NCBI GenBank assembly: GCA_963710865.1
Contig: CAVQBR010000002.1
Location: 124,001 to 188,000 of the forward strand
From: PRDV01 sp963710865
GTDB lineage: Bacteria; Babelota; Babeliae; Babelales; Babelaceae
Direction of reading: 5' to 3'
Length of the DNA: 64,000 nucleotides
The notes beneath the pieces were generated by a model. It searched no databases. It saw only the letters and a program-made list of their open reading frames with translations, and was not told the DNA's origin. Positions 33,712-43,560 of this stretch are shown piece after piece. A program made the position numbers and the translations under genes. Each line of letters opens with the position of its first letter. Within the stretch, counting starts at the first letter, position 1.

Positions 33712-36700
33712 ATGAATCTCAAAATCATAGGGCTCATGTTCAGTCTCTTAGGGATATCGGAGACTATGGGTTGCGTAATGAATGCACTCTCAGACGATGA
33801 ACAAGAGCAGGAACCACTGCTTACAAGTAGTCCTGACCGATTGGAACTGCTTGCCCAGCTCTCGCATTCGGTAACACCTGACAGCAAAGCGTCTTTCCTT
33901 GCTCAAGTCTCGAGGAGCAGGAGCAGTTCTCTCGATCACCAGGCTCTCACTAGATATGCATCAAAGGAAGATTTTTCTGCAAATCTGATAGCGGCTCTCA
34001 AAGCGGATGATACGCCAGAAATCTTGATGATACTTGCAGATACAAGCAAGCAAGTCGACACTGACATAGAGGGCTTTACTCCCTTTTTGCATGCCTGCCA
34101 CCGCTTTCGTACAAATCAAAATGTAGAAGTAATCCAAGCTTTTTTAAACCGAGGCACTACTCTGCGCATTAATTTTACGAGCCCTCTTGGTCTTACTCCA
34201 TTACGTGCACTCGGTTTTGATAACGAAAAACTCATTAGCGCCCTGCTCGCCCGAGGCGCACATGCACTTACAAGCCTACAAGATTCCGATCGTCCAACGA
34301 TCTTTGATGACCTCGATAGACTATTTACCGAAGGAACAATCGATACGGTGCAGCATGACCGCTTACTCAGGCTCTTCAACCAAGCAGAGGATGTACACTC
34401 ATATCGTCACAAACAAGATGTTCCTGATAACAAACTCACTCGGTCTGAAACTCAAGAAACTAGTCCTCGCATGCAGGCCAGCAATGCAGCACGCCTCATT
34501 GCAGCAATAGAAGAGGGGAACGCCGCTGAAACGTCTCAACTACTCCTTGAGATCGAGTCAGCAGAAATCGACATGCCGAACACGAGTGGTCTTACCCCCT
34601 TCATGTATGCCTGCCGCCAAGCATCCCTCACCGATACAACCGAAATTGTACAACTCTTTCTCCAACGTCCTGATATCGATGTAAAGCAGAAAACTGCACA
34701 AAACCTTACCCCTTTGCGCGCTCTCGGTTTAAAGCATCCAAAGATTCTTGGCATCTTAATTGAGAGAGGAGCGCAAGCCCTTGTCACCATGGATCATACC
34801 CATCCGAACATTTTTGATCTGTTCAACCAGGAATGGAACGACCAAACCATACCCCGTGAGACACTCATTGAAAGTATGCGGTTCTTATTCCAAGCTGAGG
34901 ATGTCAAAAAGCTTTTGGCTGAAAGCCCCACTACTGCCGAAGCGCTTAAGATTATAAGCGCACGGGCCCTCGAGGCTGAAATGGCCGGCGATTGTAATCA
35001 ACGGCTCATCAATGAGATAAGGCGTGGCACTGCAAGTGAACTCATACAACCCCTTTTGACTCATTCCGTAGATCTATTAGCACACTGCCTTGATCGCTCT
35101 TGGACAGCAACCGACTATGCTTTAGCACTCGGTCGGGCTGATCTGACAAAAATGCTGGAAGCTCGTAACCGAGACAAATCTGCAGAACTTATCAAGCTCA
35201 TACCAGTAGATGCAAACTTCAATCAGATTTGCAAGCTACTCAACAATGAAATCTGGGAAGTAGACTCACCCGATGAAAAGGGCTGGACACCCTTCTTACA
35301 CGCCTGCGCAAGATGCAATTCGTACCTCGGAAGCACGATAGTCGAAAAGTTCCTGAAATACAGGAAAAATCTCAACATTAACGTATCTGCTGAAGGCATG
35401 ACACCATTGCGTGCTGCAGGATTTATGTTTCCGGAAATTTTAAGCCGGCTCATCAAGAGAGGAGCTCACGCATTGAAATGCAAAAATGATGCTACAACTA
35501 TCTTCGATGATTTAGAAACATCAACGCTATCAGATCCTGATAAACTCGCTATACGGACTCTCCTCATGCAAGCGCCAGACGTCAAAGACCTCATTATTTC
35601 GAATCCTACAAGCCTCGAAGCAATCAAGCTCCTCGGGCCATCTGCTGTAAGTGCTGAAATTGAAGGCAATAAAGAACAAACATTTATCAATGCAATTAGA
35701 AGGGGTCAAGACTATGAGCATATCAGGTCACTCATCACTCCGGATCTCGATATCAATGCACCTTGTAGGGAAAGAATTGGATGGAATGCTCTTCTCTATG
35801 CAATCGTCAACGGCAATCTTGATATCATTCGATTACTTATTGAACATGGCTGCGTTATAGAAGCAGAGGTGAGAGGTGTCAACTGCGAAGATGTGCCAAC
35901 AGCTCTCAAGGCAAGTGAGAACCAGAGAGCAGAAAGCATACCCCAAGAAGAGGTTGAAGACACGGGAAGAGAGAGCGTATTCTTCGAGTTTGCGCCGTGT
36001 AGCACCGAAAAGCTAACAACCGATAAAACCATCAAGCAGCTCCTTACCTCCTATTTGAAACTCAGTGACTATGCTTGCAATGGATATTACGCTTTATTTA
36101 AAGCTGTGTGGGAGAGCTATCTACCTCACTCACCTTTGTTTGTCGACGCACGATTTGAAGACCAAGCAACCCTTCTCCACATCGCATGCAGAAATAATAA
36201 GCTCGATATTGCACGACATCTTATCGAAGCTCTTCATGCATCTATCGATTTACAAGACAGCAGAAAGATGACACCACTCGCAGATGCAATAGCTAAAAAC
36301 CACAAAGATCTTGCAGACTACTTAATTTCCGAAGGAGCAAGCTTCGAAAAGGCTTTGGTCGGTTTACGTGAGAAAGCAGATCGAAATCGGCTTCTCAACC
36401 TTTCACAATTACAGACTGAAGAGGCTCGAGCTGCCCTGGCTGGCGAGGACTCTCAAGAAAGCAGAGACTACAATGCACTCCTTACTTCACTTGAACAAGC
36501 CCTTCTGGTCGATCCACCACAATATCCTTTGATTGCGGCACTCGTTGAATGTTTCGATGTTAATACCCCACTGCCAACAACCCAAGAATATCTTCTGCAC
36601 CATGCCATACGGCTGTTAGATATCAGGCTCCTCAGGATCTTAGCGAAGAAAAAGGAGTTCAATCCTAACCTTCTCACAAAACAAGGTCTTACTCCTTTAC

Positions 36701-37176
36701 ACTTACTGTTTGCAGTGGCAGCAAATCATGACTATACTGACTATAAAAGAAAGCTTGTATATCAAGCACTCAGCGTTCTTCTGCGATTTAAGCGAAAATT
36801 AGACCTTCAAACACGAGATCGATGGGGCCGTACCGTTTTTGATAGAGCTCTCGTGCAAGACCTTCAATTAGCCATGCTGTTACTCCAGCTCGCTCCTCCT
36901 ATTACCGAAATAACAATCAAGCTTGCACAAAAATATGCACCAGAGCTGTACCAAAACTTTCTTAAGAAACTGTACCAAGACAAAACGTGCGTAGGCTGCT
37001 TCATGAAAAAATGTGATACAGTATGCAGTTCATGTAACAGCGTATATCATTGTAACCCCCTGTGCGTGACAGCCGCTGCTTGGTCAGAAGCTCATGGCGC
37101 GCAGTGCAAACCAATAAGCGCCGCAGTCTCAGCGAGCGAAGGCAGCAGAGATAATCAAACAACTGTGCCATTATGA
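33712..37176 (+). CDS. Giant exported ankyrin-type protein with C-terminal MYND zinc finger, second paralogue (1154 aa)
   Basis: The ATG at 33712 follows an AAAGGATC site, 40 bases after the first paralogue. The N-terminus (MNLKIIGLMFSLLGISETMGC) is signal-like; the cysteine could be a weak lipobox. Three copies of the composite super-repeat are visible, marked by GFTPFLHACH, GLTPFMYACR and GWTPFLHACA, each followed by LTPLRALGF/LRAAGF and, later, EDVxxL or PDVKDL and an INEIRRG/INAIRRG segment. Ordinary ankyrin repeats come next (TLLHIACRNNKLDIARHLIEAL). Residues 1093-1132 are the MYND finger (CVGC, CSSC, YHC-x3-C, H-x3-C). No enzyme domain seen. The stop overlaps the next start by 4 bases. 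Confidence 0.92.
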   Translation: MNLKIIGLMFSLLGISETMGCVMNALSDDEQEQEPLLTSSPDRLELLAQLSHSVTPDSKASFLAQVSRSRSSSLDHQALTRYASKEDFSANLIAALKADDTPEILMILADTSKQVDTDIEGFTPFLHACHRFRTNQNVEVIQAFLNRGTTLRINFTSPLGLTPLRALGFDNEKLISALLARGAHALTSLQDSDRPTIFDDLDRLFTEGTIDTVQHDRLLRLFNQAEDVHSYRHKQDVPDNKLTRSETQETSPRMQASNAARLIAAIEEGNAAETSQLLLEIESAEIDMPNTSGLTPFMYACRQASLTDTTEIVQLFLQRPDIDVKQKTAQNLTPLRALGLKHPKILGILIERGAQALVTMDHTHPNIFDLFNQEWNDQTIPRETLIESMRFLFQAEDVKKLLAESPTTAEALKIISARALEAEMAGDCNQRLINEIRRGTASELIQPLLTHSVDLLAHCLDRSWTATDYALALGRADLTKMLEARNRDKSAELIKLIPVDANFNQICKLLNNEIWEVDSPDEKGWTPFLHACARCNSYLGSTIVEKFLKYRKNLNINVSAEGMTPLRAAGFMFPEILSRLIKRGAHALKCKNDATTIFDDLETSTLSDPDKLAIRTLLMQAPDVKDLIISNPTSLEAIKLLGPSAVSAEIEGNKEQTFINAIRRGQDYEHIRSLITPDLDINAPCRERIGWNALLYAIVNGNLDIIRLLIEHGCVIEAEVRGVNCEDVPTALKASENQRAESIPQEEVEDTGRESVFFEFAPCSTEKLTTDKTIKQLLTSYLKLSDYACNGYYALFKAVWESYLPHSPLFVDARFEDQATLLHIACRNNKLDIARHLIEALHASIDLQDSRKMTPLADAIAKNHKDLADYLISEGASFEKALVGLREKADRNRLLNLSQLQTEEARAALAGEDSQESRDYNALLTSLEQALLVDPPQYPLIAALVECFDVNTPLPTTQEYLLHHAIRLLDIRLLRILAKKKEFNPNLLTKQGLTPLHLLFAVAANHDYTDYKRKLVYQALSVLLRFKRKLDLQTRDRWGRTVFDRALVQDLQLAMLLLQLAPPITEITIKLAQKYAPELYQNFLKKLYQDKTCVGCFMKKCDTVCSSCNSVYHCNPLCVTAAAWSEAHGAQCKPISAAVSASEGSRDNQTTVPL

Positions 37177-39881
37177 ACTATCGCATAAATCTCATTATTC
37201 TGCTGTCCTGGCGAATACCTATCAGTTGTATGGATCTCACGCTCACGAAACCTGATGAAGCATTCCTGAAATCATTAGCTCATTCAGTAAGCACATCGGT
37301 ACACCATTCAGATGCAATCCAGATCAGAACTGATTCGCTAGCTCCAGCTGCTCTCACACGATACACAGGCACTGGAGCTCTTGAAGATTCACCAGCTATT
37401 GATGAGCTTTCAGCAGCATACCCCGCTAGTCCTCAAACTCAAGTTCATCTTGAAAGACTTCGCAGTTTCACCGCTGAATCATTTCCCGAACTGCCAAGAA
37501 CAGACCGATCTCAAGAACTTATAGCAGCATTGAACCTGCGCAAATATAGCGAAGCGCTCACTCTACTCCAAGAAGGGGATGCGCTCATCGATACCCCTGA
37601 CGAAAATGGCTGGACTGCCTTCTTGCATGCCTGTAGCCATGTCGCCATTAGTTGTACGAGAGATGTAATAACAGTCTTTTTAAACCGCAATGATATACAT
37701 ATTAACGGCGCGCAGGCAAAAGACGGCTTAACCCCTTTACGCGCAGTGGGCTTCGATGACCTTCGATTACTGCAAATACTCATTGAACGAGGTGCTGAAG
37801 CCTTAACCCCCATGGCAGACAACACAACCATCTTTGACGAGCTGACTGAAGAGTGGAGAAATCGCACTATCGATCCATCGACGGCTCTCACGGTAAGCTC
37901 ACTCTTAATGCAAGCCAGAGATATAAGAAAACTCGCGGAAGAAATGCCTCGTGATCCAAGAATTATTAAGATTATTGGCCACGCTGCTTGGCAAGCTGAG
38001 ATGAACGGTGATCTCGATCAACAAGTTATCAATGAAATACGACGTGGTTCATCGGCCACTGACATAGAGAAGCTCTTCACCCACAAATATGATGTAACAA
38101 AGAAGTGTATTGAGCATCCCGAATATACGGCTTTTGACTATGCGCTCCTCCTGAAAAGAAACGATATACAGGAAATTCTCACCAAACGAAAGAGTGACAG
38201 ATCACCAGAACTTATTGCGGCATTACAGGCTAAGAATATTGGACTTGTGTATGAGATCCTCGCTGATCAGAAGTCCGGCATAGATAGCCCTGATGAAACC
38301 GGTTGGACACCCTTTTTACATGCGTGTTCTGCATTTGGAAAACATCCAACGAGCCTCAATGCTCATATAGTAGAAGAGTTTCTCAAACGCTCTCTACAGG
38401 TAAACTGGTCAACATCAACTGGCTATACTCCCTTGCAAGCACTACCGTTCTGCGAGCCAGCTATCATAGGCAAACTCGTCGAGAAAGGTGCAACTGCTTT
38501 ACGGCAACGACTAGAAGAGGGAAGACTACTCAGCGTATTCGATAACTTCAATAAGCATTTCAGACAAATAAAAGAAACCACCCTCAATGCTCCAGTCGAT
38601 CTGCTACCTTTATTAGAGATATCAGACCAGCTAATGAAAGCTCGAGACGTAGTAGAACTACTTAAAACAAATCCAACAAGCGCCAGAGCAATCTGCCTGA
38701 TTGGCAGCATAGCCCTCAAAGAAGAAATGCTCAGCGATCCACATCAAACGTTCATAAATGCAATTCGACGAAGCGAGGACATTGCAGCTATCAAAACATG
38801 CATGCCCGACGATGCTGATATCACTGCTCCCTGCGTTGAACATGTAGGGTGGGATGCCTTCTTCTATGCGGTTGCTCACTCGAGGCTCGATATAATAGAA
38901 CTCTTAATAGCCTTTGGATATCCTTTGCAATCTGCCTATACACGATTCTTCTGCACCTCTCCCATAACAACAATCACACAGCAGCAAGATACCTGTCTCA
39001 CTGATTTTGAAGTGGAAACACACGAGATCGTGGAGATTGGAAATAGCGAGGTAAAAGAACTACTTACACGTTATTTCAACCTTGCTACGCACTCAAGCAC
39101 AGGCAACCTGTCCCTCTTTACTCAAGAGTGGTCTCAAGCCCCTCAGCTCTGTATTACTGTACGCTTTCAAGGGTCAAAAACCCTCCTTCATCTTGCTTGC
39201 AGCTGCTCAAACCCCAATCTAGATCTGGTATGCTACCTCGTTGAAAATCTCAATGCGCCAATAAATCTTACCGATAGTGAAGGCCTCACACCTCTCGCTC
39301 TCGCTGTGCTCGGAAATCATGAAAAGCTCATCAAATATTTAATACTCCATGGAGCTAGTTATAGAGCTGCTCTTTCAGGATTACGAGAACAAGCAGCGCG
39401 TAGACACCTGTTATATCTCGCCCAGCTGGAAGATATCTATACGAAAGCTCTTACTGATGAAGCTACTCTTGCACCAAGCGCGTTGCTCACCGCTCTGGAG
39501 CAGGAACTGAATAAAAGCTATCCTCAGTATCTCTCAATTGCAGCAATTGTCGAATGTCTTAATGTTAACCAAGCAAAATTAATACACAGAGCCATAAGGA
39601 GCTTTGATCGGCAACTCTTTCAGATCGTATCTTCAAAAAATGAGTTTGATCCTAATCTACGCACAACAAATGGCCTCACCCCGCTTCTTCTGGTCTTTAG
39701 CCTGCTCGAAACGGACGACTACACCGAATCTAGAAAAAGGTTTGTCCAACATGCCGTACGTACCCTTCTTAACAAGAAAGGAATTGATGTTCAAGCAAAG
39801 GATCAGTGGGGGCTCTCCGCCCATGATAAAGCCGTTGTTCTTGATCCAGAACTTGATGCCCTTTTATGTGAGCATACTTGA
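37173..39881 (+). CDS. Third giant ankyrin-type paralogue, truncated before the MYND finger (902 aa)
   Basis: The ATG overlaps the preceding stop by 4 bases (ATGA), so translation is probably coupled. A hydrophobic start (MNYRINLIILLSWRIPISCMD) may be a signal peptide. Two composite super-repeats (GWTAFLHACS with LTPLRAVGF, and GWTPFLHACS with YTPLQALPF) and the ankyrin region match the paralogues. The frame ends at TGA 39879-39881. Directly after it the same frame reads LLSIISRIYASDLWLILQRL, which lines up with LALSRTYAPEIYQKLL of the first paralogue, then stops again. The MYND finger is absent. A nonsense change plus later loss is the simplest reading. Confidence 0.88.
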   Translation: MNYRINLIILLSWRIPISCMDLTLTKPDEAFLKSLAHSVSTSVHHSDAIQIRTDSLAPAALTRYTGTGALEDSPAIDELSAAYPASPQTQVHLERLRSFTAESFPELPRTDRSQELIAALNLRKYSEALTLLQEGDALIDTPDENGWTAFLHACSHVAISCTRDVITVFLNRNDIHINGAQAKDGLTPLRAVGFDDLRLLQILIERGAEALTPMADNTTIFDELTEEWRNRTIDPSTALTVSSLLMQARDIRKLAEEMPRDPRIIKIIGHAAWQAEMNGDLDQQVINEIRRGSSATDIEKLFTHKYDVTKKCIEHPEYTAFDYALLLKRNDIQEILTKRKSDRSPELIAALQAKNIGLVYEILADQKSGIDSPDETGWTPFLHACSAFGKHPTSLNAHIVEEFLKRSLQVNWSTSTGYTPLQALPFCEPAIIGKLVEKGATALRQRLEEGRLLSVFDNFNKHFRQIKETTLNAPVDLLPLLEISDQLMKARDVVELLKTNPTSARAICLIGSIALKEEMLSDPHQTFINAIRRSEDIAAIKTCMPDDADITAPCVEHVGWDAFFYAVAHSRLDIIELLIAFGYPLQSAYTRFFCTSPITTITQQQDTCLTDFEVETHEIVEIGNSEVKELLTRYFNLATHSSTGNLSLFTQEWSQAPQLCITVRFQGSKTLLHLACSCSNPNLDLVCYLVENLNAPINLTDSEGLTPLALAVLGNHEKLIKYLILHGASYRAALSGLREQAARRHLLYLAQLEDIYTKALTDEATLAPSALLTALEQELNKSYPQYLSIAAIVECLNVNQAKLIHRAIRSFDRQLFQIVSSKNEFDPNLRTTNGLTPLLLVFSLLETDDYTESRKRFVQHAVRTLLNKKGIDVQAKDQWGLSAHDKAVVLDPELDALLCEHT

Positions 39882-40075
39882 TTACTCAGTATCATTAGTC
39901 GTATATATGCATCCGACCTTTGGCTTATACTCCAGAGATTGTTTTCTTGTTTTCAGTCAATTTGATAACAGCCAAGCCCTTGATATAATCTGCATGGAAA
40001 AGATTAATAAATGCTAACCTTTTTTTCTTAAATTGATGACATTGAGTCCCACCGGCCGAGCAGCTAAGGTCAATC

Positions 40076-41257
40076 TTAGCTAGCAATTTGATCGCACTCG
40101 TCTTTAACATATTGATTGAAAAAGCTCACTATATGACCATTAATTCTTTCTAGAGTTTTAATACCATCAACACGCCCAACCTTCTGATCAAAATCGAATA
40201 TATGCCGATTATCTCTAAAAAGAGATGTTTCCTTCAAAAAAAGAAAATCAGTAAATCCAGCATGTTTAAGATTATTAATAGTAATACTAGTAATAAATGA
40301 TGAAGCTGCATCTCTCAATTTTTCAAATTCTTCACGTTTTTCCTTTATCAAACCAACAGGACGCCCTTCTCTCCTTGCAACTTCTTCATCCGCAGTTGCG
40401 CTAGTTTCGATAGTTTCCTGCGCTAAAAGAAACCGAAACGGCTTACACATAGAATTTACCTGAGAATCACCAAACAATAATCCGTCCAAACTTATACCCG
40501 CTTTAAACTTTTCATCTTCTAAGCACATTTTAAAAGCTATCGCACCTCCAAACGAATGACCAAACATACCAATTCGCTTGAAATCGAATACAGAAAAAAG
40601 AGGGTCTTGACTGTCGTCATTAACAACAGCTAGGTAGTTGATAACAGCCGCAACATCATCCATCCAAATTTTTTGCTCTGGCGGTCCCGGTAAACCCCTT
40701 CTAAAACTTGCTAGTTTTTCTGGGGCAGCACCAATTCGACGACCATCTGGAAAGGTAACGGCCCCGGCATAATATGTGTGTGCAATTGCCGCCACAACAT
40801 ATCCGTGGCTAGCCAATTCCTGACAAAAAACTGAGTACATTGTCGGACATGAATTAATAAATCCGTGTGAGAAAATAATAATTGGAAATGGAGCATGTTC
40901 CATTATAGCAGGTGCATCTAAATTTACTTGCGCACTCAAGGAGCACAGCCCATCAAAAAAATCTTGTGAATACCCAAACTTATGCAATAATGCTTTAAAA
41001 AGATCGCCATCTAATTGAACATACGATGATCTTTGGTTATGGACATAAGAGGGATACCATAAACGAATCATCAACTCTCGTTTACATAGTGGATTGTGGG
41101 GATCCTCCCTATGTTCATCAATACAATATCTGAATAGTGTACCGACATTAAACATTCCCTTTAAAGCAGGAAACTCACAATGTACACACTGAATCTGCAT
41201 ATAACAAAAGCAAATAACTAAGAATAAAGCTCGCACCCTATCTAGATAGCACTTCAT
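40076..41257 (-). CDS. Secreted alpha/beta hydrolase related to platelet-activating-factor acetylhydrolase
   Basis: PAF-acetylhydrolase type II-like enzymes release short acyl groups from phospholipids. The 393-residue protein has a signal peptide (MKCYLDRVRALFLVICFCYMQIQC). The core shows FPIIIFSHGFINSC (oxyanion region), the nucleophile elbow GHSFGG with Ser235, the acid strand ISLDGLLFG, and KHAGFTDF, which fits the catalytic His. The order and spacing fit the family. It overlaps the 41254 gene by 4 bases, so the two are co-transcribed. It could act on host or own lipids; that is inference. Confidence 0.85.
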   Translation of the reverse strand: MKCYLDRVRALFLVICFCYMQIQCVHCEFPALKGMFNVGTLFRYCIDEHREDPHNPLCKRELMIRLWYPSYVHNQRSSYVQLDGDLFKALLHKFGYSQDFFDGLCSLSAQVNLDAPAIMEHAPFPIIIFSHGFINSCPTMYSVFCQELASHGYVVAAIAHTYYAGAVTFPDGRRIGAAPEKLASFRRGLPGPPEQKIWMDDVAAVINYLAVVNDDSQDPLFSVFDFKRIGMFGHSFGGAIAFKMCLEDEKFKAGISLDGLLFGDSQVNSMCKPFRFLLAQETIETSATADEEVARREGRPVGLIKEKREEFEKLRDAASSFITSITINNLKHAGFTDFLFLKETSLFRDNRHIFDFDQKVGRVDGIKTLERINGHIVSFFNQYVKDECDQIAS

Positions 41258-41607
41258 ATTGTACCTGCAATCGGGAGCATTTTTACAACCCCTCTATTTA
41301 CAGCAAAATGCATAGCTGTTTTACTAAAAACATTAGGCTCATTGGTACGAATAAGTATTAAGAGCAAGCATTCTACAGCTTCACTAAAACCCTTCACTGC
41401 AAACCTTACAGCCTGGCTCTTTCGAATAGCTTCATGTATTTTTTCACGACACTGATGCACTTTTCCATGCCACTCAGATCCAGTGATAATCATAGATAAT
41501 AGCGCAGAAAAAGCGACTAATACGGCTAGAACTGCAGCTTTTCCGTTAATCATCCAATTCGAGTTGCCAAAACGAATCAATGCAGAAATGCACGCGGTAT
41601 TTTCCAT
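41254..41607 (-). CDS. Small membrane protein with ankyrin-like end (117 aa)
   Basis: A hydrophobic segment at about residues 23-42 (KAAVLAVLVAFSALLSMIIT) is the only membrane helix. The end (KTAMHFAVNRGVVKMLPIAG) resembles one ankyrin repeat. The ATG has an AAGGGG ribosome-binding site and the stop overlaps the hydrolase start by 4 bases, implying a two-gene operon. Possibly a membrane partner of the hydrolase; function unknown. Confidence 0.7.
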   Translation of the reverse strand: MENTACISALIRFGNSNWMINGKAAVLAVLVAFSALLSMIITGSEWHGKVHQCREKIHEAIRKSQAVRFAVKGFSEAVECLLLILIRTNEPNVFSKTAMHFAVNRGVVKMLPIAGTI

Positions 41608-42029
41608 CTAAAACCCCTTCTTAAAAAATTAGCACCTTTAATAAAAGGTGAAGTGAACGATTATGTCAAAATAAAAAAATTCTCAAAAATGTCAAACACT
41701 TTTCTTATCTTCATCCGGTTTAAATCGTTATGTAATCTTTTGGAAAGGAGCTCACATTAATTAAAGTTAATAGGATGAAATGCTATAAAAATCCGAAGTT
41801 TTTGGCTTTCGTTGACACCGCCCCCTTTGACAGAGATACGATAACCTTTTAATCTAGATACAGCGGTATTGGAGCCGCAAAGAAATAGTCGAACACGTTA
41901 CCACCTTGAAAGCATACCTTTGTACACAATTGCAGAGCTCTTACCCTCGAGTAACCCTCTCATCACCTGTACTTTAGCCATCTTATTATATTCAATACAC
42001 CTTTACCGCTGGTAGATGAGGAACTGACC
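41608..42029. other. Intergenic region between the 41254 gene and murC
   Basis: About 420 bases between divergent genes with no convincing coding frame. A small hairpin (CACCTT/AAGGTG, 41633-41650) lies in the presumed leader of the minus-strand operon. No strong promoter or known RNA is seen. Confidence 0.4.
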
Positions 42030-43424
42030 ATGTATAAAAAAGGACATATTCATTTCGTGGGGATCGGTGGTATTGGCATGAGCGGTATCGCTAAGATTTT
42101 AACATATCAAGGGTATACAATTTCAGGATGCGATATCGATCTTGAACAAAAAAGCATTGATGATCTCGTAAGTCTTGGCTGTCACATTTATAAGGGTAAC
42201 AATACTCCTCAGTGCCATGATCAATCGATCGATGTCCTTGTCTACTCCTCAGGCATAGCATCCGAGCATCCCGAAATTACGTCTGCTCAGGAACGAGGCA
42301 TTCCTACTATTCCTCGAGCATTAATGCTTGCAGAGATTATGAGAACAAAATATAGCATCGCAATTAGCGGTGCCCATGGCAAAACGACAACGACGTCATT
42401 TATTTCTCAGATTCTCATCGAAGCGCACCGAGATCCCACCGTCATTATCGGTGGCCATCTAAAAAATATCTCCTCAAATGCACGATGGGGTTCCGGAGAC
42501 TTCTTAGTTGCCGAAGCAGATGAAAGTGATCGATCCTTCTTGCGCCTGTACCCTACAATAGCAGTGGTCACCAATATAGACCGAGAGCATTTAGATACCT
42601 ATAAAGATCTTGATGATATCAAAGCATGCTTTGCGCAGTTTCTTTCAAACGTACCCTTTTACGGCAAGGCGATCGTCTGCATTGATGACCCACACATTCG
42701 TTCATTGCTACCTCTTTCACATATTAAAACGATTAAGTATGGGCTTGATGAACATCATGCGGATATTTTTGCAAAAGATGTTGTGCTCGAAAAAGATCAC
42801 TCAACCTGCAGTGTCTACCTCAAAAATCATCCTGAACCCCTCGGTACTCTTACCCTTACCATGCCAGGAAAGCATAATATTCTCAATGCATTGGCAGCAG
42901 TAGCAACCTCACTCGATCTGGGAGTATCATTTCAAGCCTGCGCAGAAGCATTACAAAGCTTTAAGGGTATAGAACGACGCTTTAGTTATCGAGGCACCTT
43001 TAAAGGAGCAGAACTTTTCGAAGATTATGGTCACCATCCTACCGAAATATTTAATACGCTACTTGTTGCCCGCAGGCGAACCGAACGAAAGCTCATTGTT
43101 GTATTTCAACCCCATCGGTTCTCTCGTACCGAAGCATTATGGGACGACTTTGTCCATCTTCTAGCCTATAGCCAAATAGATCAGTTGATTATTACTGACA
43201 TCTACCCTGCAGGCGAAGCTCCTATCGATACTATCACCAGCGAGCGTCTCGTACACGAAATCCAGGAAAAGCAGGTCTCCTGTCCGGTAACCTATGTACC
43301 GTACGATAGTGACTTTACTCGCATTATTCAGCATCTCAAAGGCTACACAGCCCCCAACGATCTTATACTCCTTCTTGGAGCAGGCAAAGTCAATAAACTT
43401 GCAGATTACCTCCAAAATCTCTAA
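42030..43424 (+). CDS. murC: UDP-N-acetylmuramate--L-alanine ligase
   Basis: MurC adds L-alanine to UDP-MurNAc, using ATP, in the first peptide step of peptidoglycan synthesis. The 464-residue protein has the N-terminal GIGGIGMSGIAKIL nucleotide-sugar fold, the ATP-binding AISGAHGKTTTTSFI near residues 109-123, the central EADESDRSFL and NIDREHLDTY, and the C-terminal EDYGHHPTEI. Length is normal. No other mur gene is adjacent, so it is separated from a typical dcw cluster. Its presence suggests at least part of the peptidoglycan pathway is kept. Confidence 0.97.
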   Translation: MYKKGHIHFVGIGGIGMSGIAKILTYQGYTISGCDIDLEQKSIDDLVSLGCHIYKGNNTPQCHDQSIDVLVYSSGIASEHPEITSAQERGIPTIPRALMLAEIMRTKYSIAISGAHGKTTTTSFISQILIEAHRDPTVIIGGHLKNISSNARWGSGDFLVAEADESDRSFLRLYPTIAVVTNIDREHLDTYKDLDDIKACFAQFLSNVPFYGKAIVCIDDPHIRSLLPLSHIKTIKYGLDEHHADIFAKDVVLEKDHSTCSVYLKNHPEPLGTLTLTMPGKHNILNALAAVATSLDLGVSFQACAEALQSFKGIERRFSYRGTFKGAELFEDYGHHPTEIFNTLLVARRRTERKLIVVFQPHRFSRTEALWDDFVHLLAYSQIDQLIITDIYPAGEAPIDTITSERLVHEIQEKQVSCPVTYVPYDSDFTRIIQHLKGYTAPNDLILLLGAGKVNKLADYLQNL

Positions 43425-43504
43425 TTGAGACCTCTCATCGAGACCCTTCATGCCCCTTCTTTATTTCAAAATATACAATAATTTTAAAGTCGATATAAAA
43501 AATA

Positions 43505-43534
43505 TTGACAATTAGCTTTTGAGTTCCGTACACT
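43505..43534 (+). promoter_or_regulatory. Promoter of the 43561 gene
   Basis: Perfect TTGACA (-35, 43505-43510), an 18-base spacer and TACACT (-10, 43529-43534), about 27 bases before the ATG. A GAAAGGA ribosome-binding site follows. Confidence 0.65.
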
Positions 43535-43560
43535 AAAAGAGTAAAACGAAAGGAATTCTT

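Noticed and set aside
37173..39881. MYND finger continuing in another frame after the third giant gene
   Set aside because: None of the frames after 39881 contains the spaced cysteine pairs. Only the pre-finger helix remnant is visible.
40062..40081. Hairpin AGCTAAG/CTTAGCT as a terminator of the giant ankyrin cluster
   Set aside because: It overlaps the stop codon of the convergent hydrolase gene and lacks a T run, so it is not a convincing terminator.
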